Part shown: piece by piece, positions 17,570-24,975 of the stretch
How the letters are laid out: each line of letters opens with the position of its first letter
Position numbering within the stretch: position 1 is the stretch's first letter
Source of the DNA: Massilia timonae CCUG 45783
GTDB lineage: Bacteria; Pseudomonadota; Gammaproteobacteria; Burkholderiales; Burkholderiaceae_D
Assembly (NCBI RefSeq): GCF_000315425.1
Contig: NZ_JH992925.1
Location: 455,128-519,127 of the forward strand
Direction of reading: 5' to 3'
DNA length: 64,000 bases
Translations under genes and position numbers: made by a program
Notes under the pieces: generated by a model
The model's input: the letters and a program-made list of their open reading frames with translations, nothing else
Told to the model about the DNA's origin: nothing
The model's database searches: none

Positions 17570-18307
17570 ATGCCTCAATCCGAATCGCCCGCGCGCCTGC
17601 TCGTCGGCTGCGCCGGCTGGAGCCTGCCCAAGGCTTGCGCCGACGCTTTTCCCGTCGAGGGAAGCCACCTGGAACGCTATGCCGCCGTTTTCCCCACGGT
17701 GGAAATCAATTCCTCGTTCTACAAGCCGCACAAGCCGGAAACCTATGCCCGCTGGGCCGCGAGCGTCCCGGACGACTTTCGCTTCGCCGTCAAGGTGCCG
17801 CGCGCCATGACGCATGAGGCGCGCCTGCTCGAGGTCGACGAGCAGCTCGACCGCTTCCAGCGCGAAGCCTGCATGCTGGGCGACAAGCTCGGCTGCCTGC
17901 TGGTGCAGCTGCCGCCGCGCTTCGGCTTCACCGACGCGCCGGCGCACGCCTTCTTCGATGGCCTGCGCGCGCGCTTTGCCTGCAGCATCGCCTTCGAGGC
18001 GCGCCATGCGAGCTGGTTCTCGCAGCCGGCCACGGACTTGCTGCGCGAGTGCGGCGTGATCCGCGTGATCGCCGATCCGGCCGCCGGCCAGCCGGGACCG
18101 CACGAGCCCACCAGCGACAGCGAGGTCTACGTGCGCCTGCACGGCACGCCGCGCATCTATTACTCGCGCTATCCGCAACAAGAGATCGCACGCTGGCGCG
18201 CCGAATTCGATGCGCTGGTTTCCCAGGGGCGCAAAGTATGGTGCATCTTCGACAATACGGCGGAAGGCGCGTCCGTCCCGAATGCGTTGGAATTGATGCA
18301 CGGATAG
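17570..18307 (+). CDS. DUF72 family protein (YecE-like)
   Basis: A protein of 245 residues from ATG 17570. It has the DUF72 TIM-barrel pattern: LLVGCAGWSLP at the N terminus, YAAVFPTVEINSSFYKPHKPETYARWA, FRFAVKVPRAMTH, LGCLLVQLPPRFGF, IAFEARHASWF, VYVRLHGTPRIYYSRY and VWCIFDNTAEGASVPNALEL. The biochemical function is unknown. It is divergent from trxC with 130 bases between starts. Confidence 0.9.
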   Translation: MPQSESPARLLVGCAGWSLPKACADAFPVEGSHLERYAAVFPTVEINSSFYKPHKPETYARWAASVPDDFRFAVKVPRAMTHEARLLEVDEQLDRFQREACMLGDKLGCLLVQLPPRFGFTDAPAHAFFDGLRARFACSIAFEARHASWFSQPATDLLRECGVIRVIADPAAGQPGPHEPTSDSEVYVRLHGTPRIYYSRYPQQEIARWRAEFDALVSQGRKVWCIFDNTAEGASVPNALELMHG

Positions 18308-18348
18308 GTTGTGCAGGTAATCCAGGATTTTGCGATACTGCCGGCATC

Positions 18349-19167
18349 ATGGTGACCGCGACTTTTCGTTTCTATCAGGAACTAAGCGAGTTCCTGCCGC
18401 GCGAGCGGCGCGGCCGTACCTTCGCCGCCGATTGCGCGCGCCGGTCGACCACCAAGCACATGATCGAGGCGCTCGGCGTGCCGCATACAGAGGTCGAGAT
18501 GGTGCTGGTCAATGGGGCCGAAAGCGGATTCGACCGGATGCTGGAAGATGGCGACCACGTTGCCGTGTATTCGCGCTTCGCGCTGCTGGAAGTCGGCCCG
18601 CATGGCGGCGTGGGGCCGGAGCGGCTGCGCGAGCGCGCGCGCGAGCGCATGCGCTTCGTCGCCGACGCGCACCTGGGCGGCCTGGCGCGCCTGCTGCGCA
18701 TGGCCGGCTACGACACGCTGTATGACAACCATTACCACGACGACGACGTCGCGGACCTGGCCGAAAACGACGACCGCATCGTCCTGACGCGCGATCGCGA
18801 GCTGCTCAAGCGGCGCTCGATCGTGCACGGCTGCTATATCCACGCCCTCGATCCGCCGCAGCAGCTGCGCGAGCTGTTCGGGCGGCTCGACCTGGCCGGC
18901 GGCGCGCGCCCGTTCTCGCTCTGCCTGCACTGCAACCTGCCGCTGCGCGCGGTCGACAAGGCGAGCGTGCTCGATCGCCTGCCGGCGTCGGTGCGCGCGC
19001 TGCACGACAGCTTCACCACCTGCGACAACTGCCTGCGGGTCTACTGGAAGGGTTCGCACTACCAGCGCATGGCGGCGCTGCTGGCGGCGCTCGGCCAGCG
19101 CAGCGAAGGCCCCCTGGACGACTTTGCCGATGTAGAATCGCCGGAGGAATCCGACTTCCATCCGTGA
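18349..19167 (+). CDS. Mut7-C RNase-domain protein with ubiquitin-like N terminus
   Basis: A protein of 272 residues. The N-terminal 85 residues (TATFRFYQELSEFLPRERRG ... VNGAESGFDRMLEDGDHVAVYS) look like a Mut7-C ubiquitin/MoaD-like domain. The C-terminal Mut7-C PIN-like RNase domain (about 95-250) has FVADAHLGGLARLLRMAGYDT, IVLTRDRELLKR, and a zinc ribbon with CLHC and CDNC pairs. The combination is widespread but its RNA target is unknown. A 148-residue Cys-containing protein overlaps it by 4 bases and is probably cotranslated. Confidence 0.85.
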   Translation: MVTATFRFYQELSEFLPRERRGRTFAADCARRSTTKHMIEALGVPHTEVEMVLVNGAESGFDRMLEDGDHVAVYSRFALLEVGPHGGVGPERLRERARERMRFVADAHLGGLARLLRMAGYDTLYDNHYHDDDVADLAENDDRIVLTRDRELLKRRSIVHGCYIHALDPPQQLRELFGRLDLAGGARPFSLCLHCNLPLRAVDKASVLDRLPASVRALHDSFTTCDNCLRVYWKGSHYQRMAALLAALGQRSEGPLDDFADVESPEESDFHP

Positions 19168-19610
19168 GCGTGACTACCTCTGCCGCAGCCTCATCCCATT
19201 CTCCGGCGTTGACCGCCGGCATGCCCCTGCGGGTCGAATGCCCGCCGGGCGCCTGCGTGTGCGAGCGCGAACGGGTGCTGGCCGACCCGGCGGCCGACCA
19301 GCGTCCCCTCCTGATCACGCGCCAGCAAGAGCAAAAGCTGATCGAGCGCATCGAACGCGTCGACAGCTATGCCGACCTGCGGCACGTGCAAAACCTGATC
19401 CGCAAGAACGTCGGCAGCGAGCTGCGCATCGCGCCCGGCCCCAACGAGGTGCGCACCGTGCGCGGCATCCTGATCGTGCTCGAGGAGCGTCCGGGCCTGT
19501 GCAAGAAGCTGCGCCAGTCGGTGCCGGCGGCGGTGCGGCGGCGCCTGGCCGAGCGGCCCGAGATCGCCTGGGCGGTCCTCGATGCCCATGACCTGTTTGG
19601 CGCAGGCTGA
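19164..19610 (+). CDS. Conserved hypothetical protein with CxxxxCxC motif
   Basis: A protein of 148 residues from GTG 19164, overlapping the previous stop by 4 bases. After a Ser/Ala-rich leader, residues VECPPGACVCERERVLADP hold three closely spaced cysteines that may bind metal. Further conserved-looking stretches are RQQEQKLIERIERVDSYADL, RIAPGPNEVRTVRGILIVLEERPGLCKK and RRRLAERPEIAWAVLDAHDLFG. No catalytic motif or membrane segment is visible. Coupling to the Mut7-C gene suggests a shared role in RNA metabolism, which is inference only. Confidence 0.65.
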   Translation: MSVTTSAAASSHSPALTAGMPLRVECPPGACVCERERVLADPAADQRPLLITRQQEQKLIERIERVDSYADLRHVQNLIRKNVGSELRIAPGPNEVRTVRGILIVLEERPGLCKKLRQSVPAAVRRRLAERPEIAWAVLDAHDLFGAG

Positions 19611-19747
19611 CGCGCAATGGGTGCGCTGCGGGCCTGGCCTGTACGCGAACCGTCCGGCTCTTATACAATCGATGACAGAGCGGCATCGGCCGCCCGTGAA
19701 CCACCGCGCGCGGTTTTGTTCCTGCGCGCAGCATCCTGGAGAATCCC

Positions 19748-20134
19748 ATGTCGGGCTATAGCATCAATATTGAAGAAAAAACGCTTGCAGGAAACAACTT
19801 CCGCGAAGTGCTGTACACCACCAAGCGCAGCCAGCTGGTCATCATGACGCTGCAGCCGGGCGAGGAGATCGGCCTCGAGCACCACGATGGCCACGACCAG
19901 TTCATCCGCGTCGAAGCGGGCGAGGGTGTGGCGCTGCTGGACGGCGAAGAGCACAAGCTGGAAGACGGCGTCGCCGTGGTGATTCCGGCCGGCACCGAGC
20001 ACAACGTCATCAATACCTCGAAGACCGAGCCGATGCGTCTGTACACCCTGTACACCCCGCCGGAGCATCCGGATGGCATCATCCACGCCACCAAGGCCGA
20101 AGCCGACGAGTACGAGCGCCAGCACGGGCATTGA
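19748..20134 (+). CDS. Cupin-domain protein
   Basis: A single-domain cupin of 128 residues. The metal-binding cupin motif 1 is visible (EIGLEHHDGHDQFIRVEAGEG: His, His, Glu-like) and motif 2 contains VVIPAGTEHNVINTS. It resembles mannose-6-phosphate isomerase-like small cupins. The substrate is unknown. A TACAAT at 19664-19669 may be its -10 box, without a clear -35. Confidence 0.85.
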   Translation: MSGYSINIEEKTLAGNNFREVLYTTKRSQLVIMTLQPGEEIGLEHHDGHDQFIRVEAGEGVALLDGEEHKLEDGVAVVIPAGTEHNVINTSKTEPMRLYTLYTPPEHPDGIIHATKAEADEYERQHGH

Positions 20135-20155
20135 TGCTCAGTAGGCGACAGAACA

Positions 20156-20181
20156 CCGGGAGGGCAGCGAGCCGCTCCCGG
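20156..20181. terminator. Possible hairpin between convergent genes
   Basis: CCGGGAG (20156-20162) can pair with CTCCCGG (20175-20181) over a 12-nt loop. It lies between the cupin gene and the convergent small membrane protein gene. There is no U tract, so termination is uncertain. Confidence 0.3.
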
Positions 20182-20196
20182 CGCTCGCCCTCGTCG

Positions 20197-20433
20197 TCAT
20201 GACAGGCCCAGGTCCAGACTGAGCCTGGTGACAATGACGTAGGTGAGAAGTGCCAGCCCCAGCAGCGACAGCACGAAGATGGCGGCTACCTTGGCCGCCG
20301 CGCGCAGCACCGCGCGCCTCTCCTCGATCTTCCCTTTCTTCCCCTGGTCGTAATGCCACTTGATGGCGAAGAACATGCCCGTGCCCAGCACGAGTCCCTT
20401 GAAGATGACGAAGACGACAGGGATCCATTCCAT
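20197..20433 (-). CDS. Small membrane protein, 78 residues, divergent from MocR gene
   Basis: Starts MEWIPVVFVIFKGLVLGTGMF at ATG 20433. Two transmembrane helices (about 4-23 and 45-70) flank a strongly basic middle (KWHYDQGKKGKIEERRAVLR). No family is recognised. The gene faces away from a MocR-type regulator with 134 bases between starts. MocR regulators often control the divergent gene, so this protein is a candidate target. Confidence 0.65.
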   Translation of the reverse strand: MEWIPVVFVIFKGLVLGTGMFFAIKWHYDQGKKGKIEERRAVLRAAAKVAAIFVLSLLGLALLTYVIVTRLSLDLGLS

Positions 20434-20567
20434 GATGTTGAGTACTTCCCGGCTATTTACTTGACACTGAATCGAGGAACGCGGCCTCGGGTCGTTGATT
20501 TGTATGGCGTAGGTGCCAGCATGTTGAGGCATACTACTTGAAAGCAATCTCCATACATCGAGACAAA

Positions 20568-21968
20568 ATGTCCCAGTTGAAAGCCATACAAGATGATCAG
20601 GCGCCAGGCTGGTTGCCGCGCCTGGCCGTGCACGGCGGACCCCGGTTCTTACAGATTGCCGATGCCTTGCAGGCGGCGCTGGTGGATGGATCGCTGAAGC
20701 CGGGCGATCGTCTACCGCCGCAGCGCCAGCTGGCAGCGCAGTTGCACGTCGATTTGACGACGATCACGCGCGCCTACGATGAAGCCAGGCGCCGCAACTT
20801 GCTGGAAGGTCGGGGCGCCCGGGGCACGTATGTCGCGGCGCCGAAAGTCGAACTGAACCCGATCCTCGACCTGAGCATGAACACGCCGCCGCCGCCGGCT
20901 GGCGTGGACTTCGACGATTTGATGAAGCAAGGTTTGTCCCAGGTGTTGATGAGTGCGGACAGTGAATTGCTGATGACGTATCACCTTGGCGGGGGCAGCG
21001 ACGCCGACCGCAAGGCCGGCGCGACATGGCTCGCACCGATGTTTGGACAGCTGGATCCCGGCCAGCTCGTCGTCTGTCCGGGCGCGCAAGCGGCCATCGC
21101 CGCCGCCATCCTGGCACTGACGGAGCCCGGCGCCGTCATCCTGGCGGAGCCGACGACGTATCCCGGCTTGCGCGCCGCCGCGACCCAGTTCGGCCGCCGA
21201 ATCGTCGCAGTCGAAGCGGACCGGCACGGGATGGTGCCCGGGATGCTCGAGGAGGCGTGCCGTCGGCATCGGCCCGGGCTGGTCTACCTCAATCCCACGC
21301 TGCAGAATCCGACCGCCATCACCATGCCGGAACGCCGGCGCAAGGAACTCGCCGCGATCGCGCAGCGCTGCAATGTGCGCATCCTCGAGGACGATCCCTA
21401 CTGGCTCCTGGCCGACGCTGCGCCACCGCCTGTCGCCACATTCGCCCCGCAACAGGTGGTCTACGTCTCGACCCTGTCGAAATGCCTGACGCCCGGCTTG
21501 CGTGTCGCTTTCGTGCTGATTCGCGATCCGCACGAACGTGAACGTTTCCTGGCCGCGCTGAGATCATTCGCGCTGATGGTCGGCCCCTTGAGCGCCGCGC
21601 TGGCGACCCAGTGGATCCTCGACGGTTCGGCCGAGGGATTGATGCACGGCGTGCGTAACGAGGCGCGCCTGCGCCAGCGGATGGCGCGGGATATCCTGGC
21701 GGGGCGCGATCGCGGCCTCGGTGACGGCCTGCACGTCTGGCTCGAGTTGCCGGCGTACTGGAGCTCCTCGCAGCTGGCGCGGGCGGCCGACAGCGAGGGC
21801 ATCGCGGTCACGCCGGCGGAAACATTCGCCACCGGCGGCGCAGCCGTGAACGCGATCCGCATTTCCCTGGGCAGCATCAAGGACCGTGGACGTTTGCAGG
21901 CGGGTCTTCAACGGCTGTCTCATCTGCTTGCGCGGCGGCCGGAGTCGTTCAGCGCTGCCGTGGTTTGA
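20568..21968 (+). CDS. MocR-family transcriptional regulator (GntR-HTH + aminotransferase)
   Basis: A protein of 466 residues from ATG 20568. An N-terminal GntR winged helix (about 25-95) has LQAALVDGSLKPGDRLPPQRQLAAQL and TTITRAYDEARRRNLLEGRGARGTYV. A fold-type I aminotransferase domain (about 100-460) follows, with AGATWLAPMFGQLDPGQLVVCPGAQAAIAA-like core, YLNPTLQNPTA, LEDDPYWLLA and the PLP lysine in VSTLSKCLTPGLRVAF. MocR proteins sense PLP or PLP-amino acid adducts. Unlike PdxR regulators there is no pdxST neighbour. The divergent small membrane protein is the only obvious candidate target. Confidence 0.88.
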   Translation: MSQLKAIQDDQAPGWLPRLAVHGGPRFLQIADALQAALVDGSLKPGDRLPPQRQLAAQLHVDLTTITRAYDEARRRNLLEGRGARGTYVAAPKVELNPILDLSMNTPPPPAGVDFDDLMKQGLSQVLMSADSELLMTYHLGGGSDADRKAGATWLAPMFGQLDPGQLVVCPGAQAAIAAAILALTEPGAVILAEPTTYPGLRAAATQFGRRIVAVEADRHGMVPGMLEEACRRHRPGLVYLNPTLQNPTAITMPERRRKELAAIAQRCNVRILEDDPYWLLADAAPPPVATFAPQQVVYVSTLSKCLTPGLRVAFVLIRDPHERERFLAALRSFALMVGPLSAALATQWILDGSAEGLMHGVRNEARLRQRMARDILAGRDRGLGDGLHVWLELPAYWSSSQLARAADSEGIAVTPAETFATGGAAVNAIRISLGSIKDRGRLQAGLQRLSHLLARRPESFSAAVV

Positions 21969-22009
21969 CTGCCCAGGCAACAACGATCATTGAGCCGGGC
22001 ATAAAGGCG

Positions 22010-22035
22010 ACAAAGCCGGCATGCGCCGGCTTTGT
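22010..22035. terminator. Bidirectional terminator
   Basis: ACAAAGCCGGC (22010-22020) pairs perfectly with GCCGGCTTTGT (22025-22035) across a 4-nt loop, followed by TTCTTCTTTG. It lies between the MocR gene and the convergent lipoprotein gene. Confidence 0.85.
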
Positions 22036-22049
22036 TTCTTCTTTGTTGC

Positions 22050-22514
22050 TTACCAGCCGTAAGGCCAGCGCGTCCCGATACTCGCACCCCAGCCACGATG
22101 GCGGTGACCATGCCAGCTGCTGCGGCCGAAGTCGAAGCCCAGGCCGATCGAGATCGGCGGATACCAGTAGCGCGGCTGCTCGACGACCACCGGCTGCGGC
22201 ACATAGACCGGCGGCTGCTGCACCCACACCGGTTGTTGCTGCACGACCACCGGTTGCTGGGTGCGATAGACCGGCGTCACCGACGTCGTCGTCCAGCCCG
22301 AGCCTGGCGCCGCAGTGGCGATCGGCGTCGAGGTGACGACCCCGCCCTGGCCGGAGGCCGCGACCTGGGCGCCGGTGCCGACCGGCACCGGGGTGACGGA
22401 CACGACCCGCCATTGGCTGGGATCGGACGGTTGCGCGTAGGTATACGTCGGGCCGGGCGCGGCGCAGCCGGCCAGCAGGCCGAGTGACCCGAGAATGATG
22501 GCGATATTTTTCAT
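22050..22514 (-). CDS. Putative lipoprotein, Gln/Pro/Val-rich
   Basis: A protein of 154 residues. The signal peptide ends in the lipobox LLAGC with acylated C17. The mature part is low-complexity: VVVQQQPVWVQQPPVYVPQPVVVEQP, then an aromatic Gly/His/Trp-rich tail (FDFGRSSWHGHRHRGWGAS). Such proteins are likely outer-membrane lipoproteins of unknown role. An AGGAGG ribosome-binding site precedes the ATG. Confidence 0.75.
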   Translation of the reverse strand: MKNIAIILGSLGLLAGCAAPGPTYTYAQPSDPSQWRVVSVTPVPVGTGAQVAASGQGGVVTSTPIATAAPGSGWTTTSVTPVYRTQQPVVVQQQPVWVQQPPVYVPQPVVVEQPRYWYPPISIGLGFDFGRSSWHGHRHRGWGASIGTRWPYGW

Positions 22515-22608
22515 GGCGGTCCTCCTGATGTTGCCATCATACGGGCTACCCTGGCAGTGTGCTTATGCAATTACACCCTGTTACATGGCGCCCCGTCGCG
22601 GCAGGGCG

Positions 22609-23928
22609 CTAGGCGCCCATCAGCGACGACAGCGCCGCCAGCGGCACCGCCGCGGCCAGCGCCTCGTACCCGACGTCGTTCGGGTGCAGGCGGTCGCCGC
22701 TGTCGTACGCGGCGCGCAGCCGCTGCGGATCGTTCGGATCGCGCAGCGCCAGGTCGACGTCGGCCAGCAGGTCGAACGGCAGCGCGCTGCGCATCCAGGC
22801 ATTGGCCGCCTGCCGCACCGCCTCGCGCGCCGGGGTGTAGTAGACGAAGCCGAGGAAGGGCGGCAAGGTCGCGCCGAGCACCGGGATGCCATGCAGGTGG
22901 GCGCGCGCCACCAGCTGCAAGTAGCCGGCAATCAGGTCGTCGACCGGGATCGGCGCCGACGACGGGCTGTAGACGATGTCGTTGATGCCGATCAGCACCG
23001 CCAGCCCGCCTACGCCGGCGGTGGACAGCACGTCGCGGTCGAAACGCTCCAGCAAGTCCTTGCCGGCCAACAGGGCGGTGGGCGTATCGGCCAGCATGCG
23101 GTTGGCCGAGATGCCGCGGTTGACGACGCCGATGCGATTGCTGCCGAGCTCCAGCTGGATGCGGCGCGCCAGGAAGTCGGGCCAGCGCCGGTTGCCGTTC
23201 GAGGTGCTGCCCACGCCGTCGGTGACGGAGTCGCCCACCGCCACCAGCACCGGCGCGGCGCGGTCGACGTCGACTTCGGTGAGGAAGGGCCAGGAGGCGA
23301 AGGCGCGCTGGACCGGGAGCGAGGCCTGGGCGCCGAAGTCGCCCGTGGTCGAGGCATAGCTGGCCTGGTAGGCGGCGTTATGGATCGTGCTCGCCTGCAC
23401 CGTGCCGGGGAAATACAGGCTGATCGCGAGGTCGGTGAGCGGCGCCACCGGCAGCGAGACCGGATCGGACACCACCGGCGCGCCGGCTGGAATCGTGACC
23501 GCGGTGCGCCCGCCGAAGGTGAGCTGGCGGCTGGTGCCGGCGGTGACGACGGCGCCGCCGGCGCGCAGGCCGACGTGGGCCCCGGTCAGCCGCAACGCGG
23601 TATCGCCCATCTCGTTCGACAGCCGGATGCGGATGCGGTTGCCGCCGAGGCTGGTGCGCACGATCAGGCGCAAGGTCTGGTTGGTGAAGGTCAGCAGCGA
23701 GGCGGACGGCGGCGGGCCGGCCGGCGCGCAGCCCCAGCACGCGCTCCAGCGCTCGGGCAGGCCCGCCTGGGCCTGCACGTCGGCCATCGGCGCGGCCAGC
23801 GCGCCCGCCAGGGCCGGCGCGCCGAGCAGGATGCGTCGTCGGCTCTGGTCGACGCCATGGCCGGCCTCGAGCTGCGACGGGGAAGGAGTGACAGGGGAGT
23901 CGGAAGCACTGGAATCCGGAAGGGACAT
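22609..23928 (-). CDS. Tat-exported SGNH/GDSL hydrolase
   Basis: A protein of 439 residues. A twin-arginine-like signal (SRRRILLGAPALAGALAAP, about 29-47) suggests folded export. A beta-rich N-terminal half (residues about 80-210) precedes an SGNH hydrolase domain with block I VAVGDSVTDGVGS (Ser), block II NRGISANRML, block III LIGINDIVY and block V DRLHPNDVGYEA (Asp and His). These enzymes deacetylate or cleave esters in polysaccharides or lipids. The substrate is unknown. It is distinct from the second SGNH protein at 28978, which has a different N-terminal domain. Confidence 0.88.
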   Translation of the reverse strand: MSLPDSSASDSPVTPSPSQLEAGHGVDQSRRRILLGAPALAGALAAPMADVQAQAGLPERWSACWGCAPAGPPPSASLLTFTNQTLRLIVRTSLGGNRIRIRLSNEMGDTALRLTGAHVGLRAGGAVVTAGTSRQLTFGGRTAVTIPAGAPVVSDPVSLPVAPLTDLAISLYFPGTVQASTIHNAAYQASYASTTGDFGAQASLPVQRAFASWPFLTEVDVDRAAPVLVAVGDSVTDGVGSTSNGNRRWPDFLARRIQLELGSNRIGVVNRGISANRMLADTPTALLAGKDLLERFDRDVLSTAGVGGLAVLIGINDIVYSPSSAPIPVDDLIAGYLQLVARAHLHGIPVLGATLPPFLGFVYYTPAREAVRQAANAWMRSALPFDLLADVDLALRDPNDPQRLRAAYDSGDRLHPNDVGYEALAAAVPLAALSSLMGA

Positions 23929-24112
23929 GGCGGGCTCCTGAGTAAGGTCGAGAACTGGCGGTCGCGGTACGCGCGCCAGTCCACGATAGCGCAGAGCGCA
24001 TGCGACGCGGGTACGGTCGCTTATATTGTTTGCGCTGCGTCGTGCGGATTTCTGATGGGCAGGGTTGCCAGCTAAAAATCAGCAGATGCCCAGGAACAGC
24101 AATGCAGAAAGG

Positions 24113-24961
24113 TCAGGCGAGAATGTTCAGCAAGCCGTCCAGGCCCGAGAAATTGAGGGCGACATTGGCCTGCTCGCGCACCACCGGCTTGGCGCGGAAG
24201 GCCACCGACAGGCCGGCGACGCCCATCATCCTGAGGTCGTTGGCGCCGTCGCCCATGACGATCGCCTGCGCTGGATCGATGCCGAGTTCCGCGCACACGC
24301 GCAGCACCGTGCGCTTCTTTTCCTCGGCGTCGACGATGCCGCCTAGCACGCGGCCGCTCAGCCTGCCGTCGATGACTTCGAGCACGTTGGCGTGGGTGTG
24401 GTCCAGGCCCAGGCGCGGCTTGAGACGGTCGGTGAAGAAGGTGAAGCCGCCCGACACCAGCAGGGTCTTGAGGCCGGCCGCCTGCACCGCCTGCAGCATC
24501 GCTTCGCCGCCCATCGAGATGCGCAGGCGTTCGTCGTAGACGCGCTGCAGCGCGCCCGCGTCCAGGCCCTCGAGCAAGGCGACGCGCCGCGTCAGGCTCT
24601 CCGAAAAATCGAGCTCGCCGCGCATCGCGGCCTCGGTGATCGCGGCCACCTGCGGCTTGAGGCCCTGCATGTCGGCGATCTCGTCGATGCACTCGATGGT
24701 GATCAGGGTGGAATCCATGTCCATCGCCACCAGCCTGAAGTCGGCCAATGTGCGGCCGGCCGCGATGAAGGTGGCGTCGACGCCGGCCTCGAAGGCGGCG
24801 GCGTCGATCTCCTGCTTGAGCGCGGCGCTGTATTCGACGCCTTCGGCGCGCAGGCAGCGCGCGCCGAGCGCGGTCAATCGTTGCGGCTTGGCCAGCCGCG
24901 CCAGGCGTTCGAGAGTCTGTTGGTCAGCCTGCGGTCCTTGCAGCACCAGGTTCGTGGTCAT
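24113..24961 (-). CDS. serB: Phosphoserine phosphatase SerB
   Basis: A HAD-superfamily protein of 282 residues from ATG 24961. The N-terminal 75 residues form a small ACT-like regulatory region. The catalytic DxDxT is in AMDMDSTLITIECIDEIADM, motif II in LLVSGGFTFFTDRLKPRLGLD, and motifs III/IV in KKRTVLRVCAELG and VMGDGANDLRMMGVAG. SerB performs the last step of serine synthesis, hydrolysing O-phosphoserine. It follows mfd by 14 bases and is probably in the same transcript. Confidence 0.95.
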   Translation of the reverse strand: MTTNLVLQGPQADQQTLERLARLAKPQRLTALGARCLRAEGVEYSAALKQEIDAAAFEAGVDATFIAAGRTLADFRLVAMDMDSTLITIECIDEIADMQGLKPQVAAITEAAMRGELDFSESLTRRVALLEGLDAGALQRVYDERLRISMGGEAMLQAVQAAGLKTLLVSGGFTFFTDRLKPRLGLDHTHANVLEVIDGRLSGRVLGGIVDAEEKKRTVLRVCAELGIDPAQAIVMGDGANDLRMMGVAGLSVAFRAKPVVREQANVALNFSGLDGLLNILA

Positions 24962-24975
24962 GAATGTCGTTCTCG

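Noticed and set aside
20461-20466. TTGACA as -35 of the MocR gene
   Set aside because: No plausible -10 hexamer is found 16-18 bases downstream.
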